Assembly (NCBI GenBank): GCA_964422615.1
Contig: CAYRBJ010000006.1
Coordinates: 1-64,000 of the forward strand
Origin: DATLWN01 sp964422615
Lineage (GTDB): Bacteria > Pseudomonadota > Zetaproteobacteria > Mariprofundales > Mariprofundaceae
DNA: 64,000 bases
Direction: 5' to 3'
Positions within the stretch are counted from its first letter, which is position 1. Each line of letters begins with the position of its first letter. The position numbers and the translations under genes are program-made. Below are positions 1 to 8,944 of the stretch, in pieces. The notes beneath the pieces are model-generated. The model was not told the DNA's origin. It was given only the letters and a program-made list of their open reading frames with translations, and made no database searches.

Positions 1-1958
1 GCCGGGAACTCAGGGAACACAATTACCGCTACTACGTGCTCGATGATCCGGCTATCTCGGATGCCGGGTACGACCAGTTGCTTCGGGAGTTGGAGAAACT
101 GGAGCAGGAGTTGGGAGAGCCGGTACCGGAGGACTCCCCCACCCAGACCGTCGGTGCCCCCCCCAGCCATACCTTTGCCTCCCGCGAGCATGTCGTACCG
201 ATGCTGTCGCTGGCCAATGCCTTCGACGTGCAGGAGGTCAGGGATTTCGACCGTCGCGTGCGTGAGGCGCTTGGCGCACATACCGTCCGCTACATTATCG
301 AGCCGAAGATCGACGGGCTGGCCGTCAACCTGCGTTACGAACTTGGGCATCTGGTCATGGCTGCCACGCGCGGGGACGGGCGTAGCGGCGAGGATGTCAC
401 CGACAACATCCGCACCATCGCGGACATCCCCTGGCAGCTGAAGGGTAGGTCCGCGCCGGAGCTGCTGGAGGTGCGGGGCGAGGTGTACATGTCCCGGCTG
501 GGCTTTGACGAACTGAATCGGGCGCAGGAAAAGGCGGGAGCCCAGGCATTCGCCAATCCCAGGAATGCCGCGGCAGGTTCCCTGCGTCAGTTGGATGCAC
601 GCGTCACCGCCAAGCGGCATCTGCGTTTCTTCGCCTACGGCGTCGGCGCCGGCGGTGAACAGCTTGCATCCAGCCAGTCCGCAATGCTGGCGGCCCTGAA
701 GCACATGCGTTTCGCCGTGCAGGAAACGCGGCTGGTGGATGGGGTCGACGATCTGCTCGCGGCTTTTGCGACATGGCAGGCGAAGCGGCCCAGGCTGGAC
801 TACGAAATCGATGGCCTGGTGTACAAGGTCGATGATTTCGGGTTGCAGAAAAGGCTGGGCTCGATCGCGCGCTCGCCACGCTGGGCCGTGGCGCACAAGT
901 TCCCGGCTGAGGAGGCGCAGACACGCGTCGAACATGTCGTCTGGCAAGTCGGGCGCACTGGCGTGATCACGCCGGTGGCCAAGATGCAGCCGGTGGAGGT
1001 CGGTGGCGTGACCGTATCGAGCGCCACGCTGCATAACGTGCAGATTTTGCACGAATTGGGCGTGTTTGCCGGTGCGAAGGTGGTGATCCGTCGGGCCGGT
1101 GACGTGATTCCCGAGCTCGTGCGTGTATTGAACAAGGGCGACAAGGCGCCAGCCAAGGCCCCGACACGGTGCCCGGTGTGCGATGCCCATGTCATCGAAT
1201 TGCCCGGCGAGGTGGCCATCCGCTGCTCCGGTGGGTTGTCCTGTTCGGCCCAATTGAAGGAGCGCCTGCGCCATTACGCCTCGCGCACGGCGATGGATAT
1301 CGAGGGGCTGGGGGAGAAGCTCATCGAACGGCTGGTGGACGAGAAACTGGTGGACTCGGTGGCCGGCCTGTATGCGTTGGACTGGAAAACGATCGGTTCA
1401 TGGGAGGGCATGGGGGATAAGAAAATCGTCAATCTCAAGCAGGCGCTTGATGCATCCAAAACCCGGCCACTGGCCCGTTTCATTTATGCGCTGGGCATCC
1501 GCCACGTCGGCGAGGCCACGGCCGACACCCTGGCCCGCTATTTCGGTTCGCTGGATGTCCTGCGGGCGGCCGACAGCGAAGCACTGCAACATGTACCCGA
1601 TGTGGGGCCGGAGGTGGCGGCGAGCATAGTGGCCTTCTTCTCCGAGGCTCATAACCTGGAGGTGCTGGCCGGACTCGAAAAGGCAGGCGTTAGGCCTGTC
1701 GCCCCCAAGAGCCGGCCCATCGCCGGACACCCTCTGGCCGGCAAGACGGTGGTGCTGACCGGCACGCTGGTGCAGATGACGCGCCAACAGGCGCAGGCAG
1801 GATTGCGTGGGGTGGGAGCGAAGGCAGCGGGGTCGGTGTCGAAGAAGACCGATTATGTCGTGGCCGGCGAAGCCGCCGGCTCTAAGCTCGACAAGGCCCG
1901 GGAGCTCGGCATCCCGGTGGTCGACGAGCATCAGCTGGTCGTCTGGCTGGAAAAATAA
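1..1958 (+). CDS. ligA: NAD-dependent DNA ligase LigA (5' end cut by window edge)
   Basis: Seals nicks in DNA using NAD+ in replication and repair. The frame is open from base 3 through the left edge, and the residues before base 36 (RELREHNYRYY) match the LigA N-terminal Ia domain, so about 15-20 residues lie outside the window. The adenylated lysine of the KxDG motif (EPKIDGLAV) is encoded at 306-308. An OB fold follows, then a Cys4 zinc finger (CPVC...CSGGLSC) around 1170-1250, a helix-hairpin-helix region and a C-terminal BRCT domain (HPLAGKTVVLTGTL) to the stop. The product is otherwise full length and intact. A tRNA gene follows after 74 bases. The identification is very secure. Confidence 0.97.
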   Translation, partial: RELREHNYRYYVLDDPAISDAGYDQLLRELEKLEQELGEPVPEDSPTQTVGAPPSHTFASREHVVPMLSLANAFDVQEVRDFDRRVREALGAHTVRYIIEPKIDGLAVNLRYELGHLVMAATRGDGRSGEDVTDNIRTIADIPWQLKGRSAPELLEVRGEVYMSRLGFDELNRAQEKAGAQAFANPRNAAAGSLRQLDARVTAKRHLRFFAYGVGAGGEQLASSQSAMLAALKHMRFAVQETRLVDGVDDLLAAFATWQAKRPRLDYEIDGLVYKVDDFGLQKRLGSIARSPRWAVAHKFPAEEAQTRVEHVVWQVGRTGVITPVAKMQPVEVGGVTVSSATLHNVQILHELGVFAGAKVVIRRAGDVIPELVRVLNKGDKAPAKAPTRCPVCDAHVIELPGEVAIRCSGGLSCSAQLKERLRHYASRTAMDIEGLGEKLIERLVDEKLVDSVAGLYALDWKTIGSWEGMGDKKIVNLKQALDASKTRPLARFIYALGIRHVGEATADTLARYFGSLDVLRAADSEALQHVPDVGPEVAASIVAFFSEAHNLEVLAGLEKAGVRPVAPKSRPIAGHPLAGKTVVLTGTLVQMTRQQAQAGLRGVGAKAAGSVSKKTDYVVAGEAAGSKLDKARELGIPVVDEHQLVVWLEK

Positions 1959-1989
1959 GCCGCAATTTCAGCGTATTGCCTACGCAGGG

Positions 1990-2018
1990 TTGACGATATG
2001 GGGCCGCCCGCTTATGTT
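1990..2018 (+). promoter_or_regulatory. Likely sigma-70 promoter of tRNA-Gln
   Basis: TTGACG (1990-1995), a 17-base spacer and TATGTT (2013-2018) lie 14 bases before the mature tRNA-Gln end. The bases after the -10 box are GC-rich (gcggccc), as in stringently controlled stable-RNA promoters. This is inferred from spacing and sequence only. Confidence 0.5.
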
Positions 2019-2032
2019 GCGGCCCTTCCTTT

Positions 2033-2106
2033 TGGGGGATCGTCTAATGGTAGGACAGCGGACTCTGACTCCGTCAATCTAGGTTCGAATCCTAGTCCCC
2101 CAGCCA
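2033..2106 (+). tRNA. tRNA-Gln (anticodon CTG)
   Basis: A cloverleaf can be folded by eye. The acceptor stem TGGGGGA pairs with TCCCCCA, and the anticodon stem is GCGGA/TCCGT with loop CTCTGAC, giving anticodon CTG for CAG codons. The T arm contains GGTTCGAATCC, and CCA is encoded at 2104-2106. A U-start acceptor is typical of bacterial tRNA-Gln. Confidence 0.95.
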
Positions 2107-2225
2107 GTTTTCCAATGAATGATTATTCATATGGACTTCACGGCGAGATCATCACTACGCCGCATAGTTACAACCGTCTGGCGCCTATCCTCCTCCCCTC
2201 CCTAGTGATCCGCGTCAGACATCAG

Positions 2226-2255
2226 GGCCCCGGAGCAATCCGGGGCCTTCTTTTT
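2226..2255 (+). terminator. Rho-independent terminator after tRNA-Gln
   Basis: Perfect 8-bp GC stem ggccccgg (2226-2233) / ccggggcc (2240-2247) with loop agcaat, followed by ttcttttt. It ends transcription from the tRNA-Gln side just before the convergent gene that stops at 2259. Confidence 0.85.
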
Positions 2256-2258
2256 GGA

Positions 2259-3014
2259 TCAGGTCAGGCGGACGTCGGCGACCACCGGCAGGTGGTCGGA
2301 GCAGATGACGGGCATCGTTTGCAGCGATTCGATCTCGAGCGCACCACCCACCAGGACATGGTCGATACGGCGCTGCGGATTCCAGCTGGGGAACGAACTT
2401 GGGATCGGGCCCGCAAACAGGCGCAGGCCGGTTGCCGCCAGCAGATGCCGCATCTCATCCGAATCCGGGGTGCAGTTCAAATCTCCGGTCAGGATAACGT
2501 TTTGGTGCTGGCGTACCAGCTGTGCCAGATAGCGCATTTGCCGCATGCGGCTGTATTTTCCGAGCGAAAGATGGGTACCGATGAAGGCGATGGGGCGCTC
2601 CGAGATCTGGAAGACGCATTCCAGCGCTACCCGGCCATGGCGGGAGGCCGGCAGCCGGTGTTCGACAAGGTGGGACCACGGAACCTTGGAGAGCAGTCCC
2701 TGCGTCATGCTGGCCAGATCGCTGACCTCGCGGGTGATCAGGGCGTGGGCATAGGGAAAGCCGGCCCGGTGGGCGATGTAGTCCATTTGGTGAATGTAGC
2801 GGCTGCGGTATGAGCCGGAATCGGCCTCCTGGATGGCCACGATGTCCAACGTCGAGATGGCGGCCGAGATGCGGTCGAGGTTGGCGTGGCATTGCGAATG
2901 CGGCATCAGGTAGCGCAGGCTGTGCGTCACCACGTGGGAAAGCCGGCCGCTGCCGATGCCGGCCTGGATGTTGTAGGTGGCGATCCGGAAATTCGTCCTG
3001 CCGTTATTGTTCAC
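2259..3014 (-). CDS. Endonuclease/exonuclease/phosphatase (EEP) family protein
   Basis: A 251-residue protein of the EEP metal-dependent hydrolase fold. Visible motifs in order are RIATYNIQAG at the N terminus, IVAIQEADSG (metal-binding Glu), IGTHLSLG, LTGDLNCTP (catalytic Asp/Asn pair) and a C-terminal CSDHLPVVADV, the SDH signature. All core catalytic positions are present. The true substrate (DNA, a phosphodiester lipid or inositol phosphate) cannot be told from the sequence. No signal peptide is evident. Its start codon overlaps the stop of rmuC by 4 bases (ATGA), so it is probably cotranscribed as the last gene of a thioesterase-rmuC-EEP operon. Confidence 0.85.
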   Translation of the reverse strand: MNNNGRTNFRIATYNIQAGIGSGRLSHVVTHSLRYLMPHSQCHANLDRISAAISTLDIVAIQEADSGSYRSRYIHQMDYIAHRAGFPYAHALITREVSDLASMTQGLLSKVPWSHLVEHRLPASRHGRVALECVFQISERPIAFIGTHLSLGKYSRMRQMRYLAQLVRQHQNVILTGDLNCTPDSDEMRHLLAATGLRLFAGPIPSSFPSWNPQRRIDHVLVGGALEIESLQTMPVICSDHLPVVADVRLT

Positions 3015-4234
3015 TTGGCATCCTGATCGTCAGGTATGTCCAGTGCCTCGGGTGTCTCGAGATCGACCCGCTCGATGCGCAAAAAGCGCTGGCTGATCTT
3101 CCTGGCCGAGATGTGGATATCCTGCGTATCCTTATTGGCCAGTTCGATGTGCTTGGCCAGTTTGTCGAAGCGCCGGCCGAATCTCTCGAAATCCTTGGCA
3201 AGTTCGGCCAGATGCTGCTGGATGATGTGCACCTGTTCGCGGGTCTCGGCATCTTTCAGGGCCGAGGCGATGGTGGTCAGGATGGCCATCATGGTGGTGG
3301 GGCTGGCCATCCATACATGACGCTGGTGGGCCAGCGCCACCACATCCGGATGCCTGGCGTGCAATTCGGCGAAAACCGCCTCGGATGGCATGAACATCAT
3401 GGCGGCATCGGTGGTTTCGCCCGGAAGGATGTAACGCTCCGCGATATCAAGAATGTGCTTGCGCACATCCTGCCTGAATTGTGAGGCTGCCTGCCGGCGC
3501 TCCGACTCCGGGCGTTCGGGATCGAGGCTGGCCTGGTAGTTCTCCAGCGGGAACTTGGCATCGATGACCATATTGCCGACCGGTTCGGGTAGCTTGAGCA
3601 GGCAATCGGCCCTTCGGCCGTTGCTTAGTGTGGCCTGCAGCTCATAGGCCGATTCCGGCAGGGCCTGGCGCACCAGCTGATGCAACTGGATCTCGCCGAA
3701 GGCGCCGCGTGCCCGCTTGTCGTTCAGTACGTCCTGCAGGGAAACGACATTCTTGGAAAGTTCGGCAATGCGTTCCTGGGCCTTGTCGATGACGGCCAGG
3801 CGCGCCAGCACGTCCGCGAACACCTTCTGGGTCTTCTCGAAGCCCTGGCTCAACCGTTCGTCCACCTTGCCGGAAATGCCGTCCAGGCGTCGTTCGGCCA
3901 TCTGGGAAAGCTCGGCGAAGCGCTGGTTCAGGGTATCGGTGGTGTGCTTCAGTGACAGCTGGACGCTGTCGGCGATGTGCTTCTGATTATCGCCGAGGCT
4001 CTTGCTCAGGCTCTCCGAAAGAAGGCGTTGCTTGTGTTCGATGGCCTCGCCAAGACGGGCGATCAGTAGCTCCTGTCCGTCCTTGCGGGCCTGTTCGAGC
4101 GCGGCCAATTCGGAGTGCAGCGAAGCCAGTTGGTCGCGGTTGGTGGCCAGGCGCCGAAGCAGCACAAGCAGCAGCACCAGCGCAAACGCGATGCCTGCGG
4201 CACTGATCCAGAGCCAGGGCTGTTGGCTGTTCAC
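3011..4234 (-). CDS. rmuC: DNA recombination protein RmuC
   Basis: A 407-residue RmuC family protein, linked in E. coli to limiting DNA inversions and presumed to be a nuclease-related factor. An N-terminal membrane anchor (residues 7-26, Leu/Val/Ala rich) is followed by a long coiled coil with many Gln, Glu and Leu residues to about residue 190. The PD-(D/E)XK-like RmuC domain follows, with GAFGEIQLHQL, DAKFPLENY and MFMPSEAVFAEL. Both start and stop overlap neighbouring genes by 4 bases, so translation is probably coupled. Confidence 0.92.
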   Translation of the reverse strand: MNSQQPWLWISAAGIAFALVLLLVLLRRLATNRDQLASLHSELAALEQARKDGQELLIARLGEAIEHKQRLLSESLSKSLGDNQKHIADSVQLSLKHTTDTLNQRFAELSQMAERRLDGISGKVDERLSQGFEKTQKVFADVLARLAVIDKAQERIAELSKNVVSLQDVLNDKRARGAFGEIQLHQLVRQALPESAYELQATLSNGRRADCLLKLPEPVGNMVIDAKFPLENYQASLDPERPESERRQAASQFRQDVRKHILDIAERYILPGETTDAAMMFMPSEAVFAELHARHPDVVALAHQRHVWMASPTTMMAILTTIASALKDAETREQVHIIQQHLAELAKDFERFGRRFDKLAKHIELANKDTQDIHISARKISQRFLRIERVDLETPEALDIPDDQDAK

Positions 4235-4683
4235 GGGCGCGAACCGAGAAATGCGTCTCGTATGGCAAGCATGTGTTTTTGCAATGTCCTTTCATCTGAC
4301 GTATGTGCGCTAATGTCTGCGACCGGTTGCGGGCGGCCGTTTTCGTCGACGGCAACGTAGACATAGACCGCATCCATCACCAGAGCCCGTTCCTCCTGCG
4401 CCAGGCGCATGCGTATCGGTACCCACAGGCTGGTACTACCGGTCAGCGCCACCTGTGCTTCAATCTCAATGTGAACACCGGCTGCGGCTCCCCGGAAAAA
4501 ACGCGCCTGATGGACGCCCACGGTCACGCATCGTTGACCCGCATGGCCGTGGGCGGCAAGAAAACCGGTTTCATCGGCCAGCGTCAACAGCCGGCCGCCA
4601 TGGATGGAGCCATACTGGTTCATATCCCGGGGGTGGATATGGTAGACCATGCGGATCGTGGTGTCGCTGATGCGGTTGCCCAT
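4231..4683 (-). CDS. Acyl-CoA thioesterase (hotdog fold, YciA/BFIT type)
   Basis: A 150-residue single hotdog-domain protein that likely hydrolyses acyl-CoA to free acid and CoA. The core motif HPRDMNQYGSIHGGRLLTLADETG carries the conserved Asn and His-Gly-Gly, and the active-site acidic residue sits in LADE. The chosen ATG at 4683 (MGNRISD) begins just before the domain. The frame stays open to 4887, but those extra 68 residues do not look like family sequence and would run into the divergent DUF4390 gene. No strong ribosome binding site marks the start, so a somewhat longer form is possible. The stop overlaps the rmuC start as ATGA. Confidence 0.82.
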   Translation of the reverse strand: MGNRISDTTIRMVYHIHPRDMNQYGSIHGGRLLTLADETGFLAAHGHAGQRCVTVGVHQARFFRGAAAGVHIEIEAQVALTGSTSLWVPIRMRLAQEERALVMDAVYVYVAVDENGRPQPVADISAHTSDERTLQKHMLAIRDAFLGSRP

Positions 4684-4851
4684 ATAAGCGACAATGTAGT
4701 GGCTTCCGTTCCGGAAGGGTACCCGAAGAACATCATGGCTTTGGATGGATTTTCTTGTGCGCCGTGGCCCATCATCGGTGTGCTGGAGCCAACAGTGCCC
4801 GTGTCCATGTTGACGTCGAATCTTTGAAAGGGCACTGCTACACTGGCCACC

Positions 4852-5421
4852 ATGAATATTCGGGATGGCCGGGTTTCCATATGTCACCGCAGTGTGTTAC
4901 TGGCGTTACTGTTTTTCGCTGTGATCATGCAAGCTCCGACTGTTTCGGCCAGCCCGGAAGCCGTGGAACTGCATGCCGATATCGAGCCGCATGTGATCTA
5001 CTGCGACGTGCAGCTCGGACAGAATCCCAAACAGCTCGTTTCCACACTGAAGGACGGTACGCAGGTAACCTTCAAATGGACGGTCAGGGTGTACGAGGTC
5101 AAGCATTACTGGTTCGACTCGGAGGTGGCGAGTGTGCACATCGTGCATCAGGTCATCCCGGATCTGGTGACCCGTCAATGGGTGCTGGCGGATAAGACCG
5201 CCGGCATTCACCGGCGCACCGATTCGCTCGATGAGGCCATGTCATTTCTGACCCAGTTGCATCACTTTCCCGTGATCGACCGCAGCCTGTTGACCCGAGG
5301 AAAGAAATATCTTCTCGATATCCAGCTCGAGGAGGTCAAGGGTCAAATGGAACGGGGGTGGTGGGCCCGTCTGTGGGGGCACGAACAAACCACCGGTACG
5401 CTGGTCTTCTCACTGCCATGA
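4852..5421 (+). CDS. DUF4390 domain protein (secreted, precedes ntrYX)
   Basis: A 189-residue protein with an N-terminal signal peptide (hydrophobic LLALLFFAVIMQ, then a VSAS cleavage region). The remaining domain matches DUF4390, a family that in gammaproteobacteria usually sits directly before the ntrY-type histidine kinase gene. Its function is unknown; the location suggests a periplasmic accessory to the kinase's sensor. The stop overlaps the ntrY start (ATGA at 5418-5421), so expression is probably coupled. Confidence 0.8.
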   Translation: MNIRDGRVSICHRSVLLALLFFAVIMQAPTVSASPEAVELHADIEPHVIYCDVQLGQNPKQLVSTLKDGTQVTFKWTVRVYEVKHYWFDSEVASVHIVHQVIPDLVTRQWVLADKTAGIHRRTDSLDEAMSFLTQLHHFPVIDRSLLTRGKKYLLDIQLEEVKGQMERGWWARLWGHEQTTGTLVFSLP

Positions 5422-7562
5422 AATTCGGCTGGATGAAAATCCTGCCATTCGTGATGGCCGTGCTGCTGATTGCGCTGGCACTGGGGATTTGGCCAACCAC
5501 ACCGCACGGCGATCTGCTGGCCTGGATCAATATTACACTGTTGATCTTACTGGCCCTGCTGGTGTTGCGCTATGGCGTGCGCCTGGTACGCGAACGCGGC
5601 GAAACGCGGCCGGGATCCCGCCTCAGGGCCAAACTGGTGATGGCCCTTGTCGGCATGCTACTGGTGCCCTCGATGATCCTGCAGCTCGCCGCTTCCCAGA
5701 TGGTGGAACGGGGCATGGACGTCTGGTTCGATGTGCGCGTCGATACCCTGCTGGATCGTGCCCTCGGACTGGCCCAGGGATTCTATACCCGCGTCGAAAC
5801 GGAACTGGAGCACGGACTTCGTTCCTATATGACCGATACCTCACTGCTGATGGCTATGGATGGACAGGATTTTTCGGCCATTTCCAGCCGGTTGTCGGAT
5901 ATCCGGGCCAAGGAGGGGTGGCAGAGCCTGCAGCTGTTCGATGCGAACGAACGCTTGATCGCCGGCGTCGATGCCGAATCGCTCAGCACGCTGACAGCCA
6001 AACCGTTGACCGACGCTGCCCGTTCGGCCATGACGCTCGGGCGTGTGGTCACGGAACTGCAGCAAGAGGATGGCAACGAGGTGGTCGTGGGTTATGCCCC
6101 TTTGCGTACGCCGCAGGGGCTTGTGGGGCTGCTGCGGGCGGAGGTGCAGCTGCCGCAGAATGTGGTGCTCACCTCCCGCAAGGTAGAGGAGGACTACAAG
6201 ACCTACCGCGAACTGGAACGCAACCGGCAGTCCATCCGTGCGCTGTTTGTCAATGTCATGCTGCTGGTGACGCTGATGGTGGTGATTGTGGCGGGTATCG
6301 TGGCCCTGATCTTCGCCCGCCGGCTGACGGTGCCCATCGGTGAGCTCGCCTATGCCCTGGGGCGAATCACCGAGGGTGATCTGTCAGTGTCGATCCCGGA
6401 GGCGCCGCAGGATGAGCTGGGGATGCTGGTACGCTCATTCAACCGCATGGCGGCTCGTCTGCGTGAGAACGTGCAGGCATTGGAACGCGCCCAGGACGAC
6501 CTGACCGAGGCCCTGACCAGCAGTCGCCAGCGTCAATATGTGCTCGAGACGCTGCTGGGAAGCCTGCAATCGGGTGTGGTGCTGGCCGACGGCGAGGGGC
6601 GCGTGCGCCTGGTCAACCATTCGTTCAAGAGCCTGCTGTCCCTGCCGGATGACTGGGGAACCGGTAGTGAGGTGCAAACAGCGTTCGCCGGGCGTCTGAG
6701 CCCGGTGGGTGAATTCTACGATGAACTGGCCGGGCATACGTATGGACAGTTGCAGCGAGAATTCGAACTGATGATAGACCGACGCCCCCTGCAGATTCTG
6801 GCACGCGGCGTATGCCTGACATCGGTAGGCTCGGCCAGCTTTTCCGGCCAGCTGATGGTGCTGGACGATATCAGTTCCCTGGCCGAGGCCCAGCGCAACA
6901 AGGCCTGGGCGGAGGTGGCGCAGCGCCTGGCCCACGAGATCAAGAATCCGTTAACGCCGATCAAGCTTGCGGCCGAGCGCCTGCAGCGCCGCTTCCGGAC
7001 GGATGCCAGCGATACGGCAGTGTTCGACACCTGCACGCAGTCGATCATCGCCCAAGTCGAACGCATGCAGCGTCTGATCGCGGATTTTTCCACGCTGGCA
7101 CGCATGCCCAAACCGCGCCTGCAGAAGGCCTCGATCAAGGATATCCTGCTTGAAATGCACGAGCTGTTCGGCGCCTACGAACGCGTCGAGGTCAAGGTGC
7201 CGAAAAGGAATGCTTACTGCGAATGCGATCCGGACCAGATCAAGCAGATATTGATCAACCTGCTCGATAACAGCCTGGCCGCAACGAGCGAAAAGGGCAG
7301 GGTGCACCTGGAAGCGATGATGGCAAAGGGTAGCGTCGAATTCCATGTGCGGGACGACGGCGTGGGCATCCCGGATGATACGAAGCAGTATGTCTTCCAG
7401 GACTATTACTCCACCAAGCCAAGCGGTTCCGGACTGGGGCTTTCGATTGCCCGACGCATTGCCGAGGATCACGGTGGGGTGCTGATGCTGGAGTCGGCCA
7501 GCCATCCGACACACTTCTGCTTGCGACTTCCGATGTCACATATGAGCATGGTTGCGGCATGA
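5418..7562 (+). CDS. ntrY: NtrY-type membrane sensor histidine kinase
   Basis: A 714-residue sensor kinase. The order is N-terminal transmembrane helices (about residues 10-25 and 35-50, and a third near 80), a periplasmic sensor segment, and another helix around 280-300. A HAMP linker (RRLTVPIGELAYALG...), a PAS-like domain, HisKA with phosphoacceptor His at about residue 506 (LAHEIKNPLTPIKLA) and an HATPase domain (NLLDNSLAA, DDGVGIPDD, GSGLGLSIARRIAEDHGG) follow. The ATG at 5418 was chosen because it overlaps the DUF4390 stop and gives a sensible N terminus. A longer in-frame start at 5358 lies inside DUF4390. The partner regulator NtrX follows with a 4-base overlap. Confidence 0.93.
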   Translation: MKFGWMKILPFVMAVLLIALALGIWPTTPHGDLLAWINITLLILLALLVLRYGVRLVRERGETRPGSRLRAKLVMALVGMLLVPSMILQLAASQMVERGMDVWFDVRVDTLLDRALGLAQGFYTRVETELEHGLRSYMTDTSLLMAMDGQDFSAISSRLSDIRAKEGWQSLQLFDANERLIAGVDAESLSTLTAKPLTDAARSAMTLGRVVTELQQEDGNEVVVGYAPLRTPQGLVGLLRAEVQLPQNVVLTSRKVEEDYKTYRELERNRQSIRALFVNVMLLVTLMVVIVAGIVALIFARRLTVPIGELAYALGRITEGDLSVSIPEAPQDELGMLVRSFNRMAARLRENVQALERAQDDLTEALTSSRQRQYVLETLLGSLQSGVVLADGEGRVRLVNHSFKSLLSLPDDWGTGSEVQTAFAGRLSPVGEFYDELAGHTYGQLQREFELMIDRRPLQILARGVCLTSVGSASFSGQLMVLDDISSLAEAQRNKAWAEVAQRLAHEIKNPLTPIKLAAERLQRRFRTDASDTAVFDTCTQSIIAQVERMQRLIADFSTLARMPKPRLQKASIKDILLEMHELFGAYERVEVKVPKRNAYCECDPDQIKQILINLLDNSLAATSEKGRVHLEAMMAKGSVEFHVRDDGVGIPDDTKQYVFQDYYSTKPSGSGLGLSIARRIAEDHGGVLMLESASHPTHFCLRLPMSHMSMVAA

Positions 7563-8944
7563 ATGCGCGTGTCATGATCGTGGATGATGAAAGGCCCATC
7601 CGTGAATCCCTGCAGGGGCTTTTGGAGGACGAGGGGTATGGGGTCGTGTGCGCCGCCTCCGGCGAGGAGGCAGTGGCGCGTTTCCGCAAGCAAGCGGTGG
7701 ACTGCATCGTGTTGGATATCTGGATGCCGGGCATCGATGGCCTGGAGACCCTGAGTCGTCTGCGGCAGATGGATGCCGACGTGCCGGTGATCGTCATGTC
7801 CGGTCATGCCACCATCGACACCGCCGTGCGCGCCACCCGTCAGGGGGCTTACGATCTCCTCGAGAAGCCGTTGTCCTTCGAACGCCTCTTGATCCTGTTG
7901 CGCAATGCTGTCGAAAAGCGTCGGCTCGAGCTCGAGAACGTCGATTTGAGACAAAACATGCAGTTGCAGAGCCGCGAGGAACTGATCGGCGTCGGTGAGG
8001 CGATCCAAGAGGTGCAGGAGTTGCTCAAGCGCGTGGCTCCGACCGACACCCCGGTGCTGCTGATCGGCGAGCACGGAACCGGTAAACGCGTGGCCGCCCG
8101 ACTGCTGCATGCCTGGTCGCGGCGGGCGGCGGGGGCATTCGTCGAGGTGAGTGCGGCCAGCATTCCGGAATCGCGCATGGATTCCGAGCTGTTTGGACAT
8201 GAAAAGGGCGCTTTCAGCGGTGCCCTGCATACCCAGCGCGGGCGCTTCGAAATGGCGCATCACGGCAGCCTGTATTTCGATGAGGTATGCGAGCTCGGTC
8301 TCGGCACCCAGGCGAAGGTGTTGCGTGCACTGCAGGAGCGCACGATCCAGCGACTTGGCAACCCTTCCCCGTTGCCGGCCGATGTGCGGCTGATCGCCGC
8401 CAGTGCCCGAGACCTGGATCGGGAGTTGCGTGATGAGCACCTGCGAGAGGATTTCTACTACCGGCTGAATGTGGTCTCGATCCGCATGCCGCCGCTGCGC
8501 GAACGCATCGAGGATATTCCTGCCATTGCAGAGGTGCTGGCTTCCGAACAGGCGCAGGTGCTCGGAGGGGTGGCGGTAAGGTTTGCGCCGGAGGTGATTG
8601 CCACCATGCAGGCCTATCCATGGTCTGGGAACCTTCGCGAGCTGCGCAATTACATCGAGCGCTGCCACATCCTGATGCCCGGCGAGGAGATTACACCGGA
8701 GAACATGCTGCCGCTCGACCAGTTCCGGCAGTCGGGCCCATCCCATACCGCGCGTCGCGTGGACTTTTCCGGCAGCTTTCATCACGCGCGGGACCACTTC
8801 GAACGCAGTTTTCTGCTTCATCATCTGGAGAAAAATGACTGGAATATCAGCCGGACGGCAGCGGATATCGGCATGGAACGCAGCCAGCTTCACCGTAAGA
8901 TCCGTGCATTCGGGCTGACACAGCCGGCAAGGAAGGAAGAATGA
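7559..8944 (+). CDS. ntrX: NtrX-type sigma-54 response regulator (variant GAFSGA loop)
   Basis: A 461-residue regulator with three domains: a receiver (acidic pair DD near residues 9-10, phospho-Asp D53 in VLDIWMPG), an AAA+ sigma-54 activator domain, and a C-terminal Fis-type helix-turn-helix (WNISRTAADIGMERSQLHRK). The sigma-54 contact loop, normally GAFTGA, reads GAFSGA at residues 217-222. The Walker A region reads GEHGTGKR rather than the usual GESGTGKE. Walker B is YFDEVCEL, and the arginine fingers (LREDFYYRL) are present. The Thr-to-Ser change is conservative, so activity is likely retained. The gene is coupled to ntrY upstream and trkA downstream by 4-base overlaps, linking this two-component system to potassium uptake. 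Confidence 0.93.
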   Translation: MNARVMIVDDERPIRESLQGLLEDEGYGVVCAASGEEAVARFRKQAVDCIVLDIWMPGIDGLETLSRLRQMDADVPVIVMSGHATIDTAVRATRQGAYDLLEKPLSFERLLILLRNAVEKRRLELENVDLRQNMQLQSREELIGVGEAIQEVQELLKRVAPTDTPVLLIGEHGTGKRVAARLLHAWSRRAAGAFVEVSAASIPESRMDSELFGHEKGAFSGALHTQRGRFEMAHHGSLYFDEVCELGLGTQAKVLRALQERTIQRLGNPSPLPADVRLIAASARDLDRELRDEHLREDFYYRLNVVSIRMPPLRERIEDIPAIAEVLASEQAQVLGGVAVRFAPEVIATMQAYPWSGNLRELRNYIERCHILMPGEEITPENMLPLDQFRQSGPSHTARRVDFSGSFHHARDHFERSFLLHHLEKNDWNISRTAADIGMERSQLHRKIRAFGLTQPARKEE

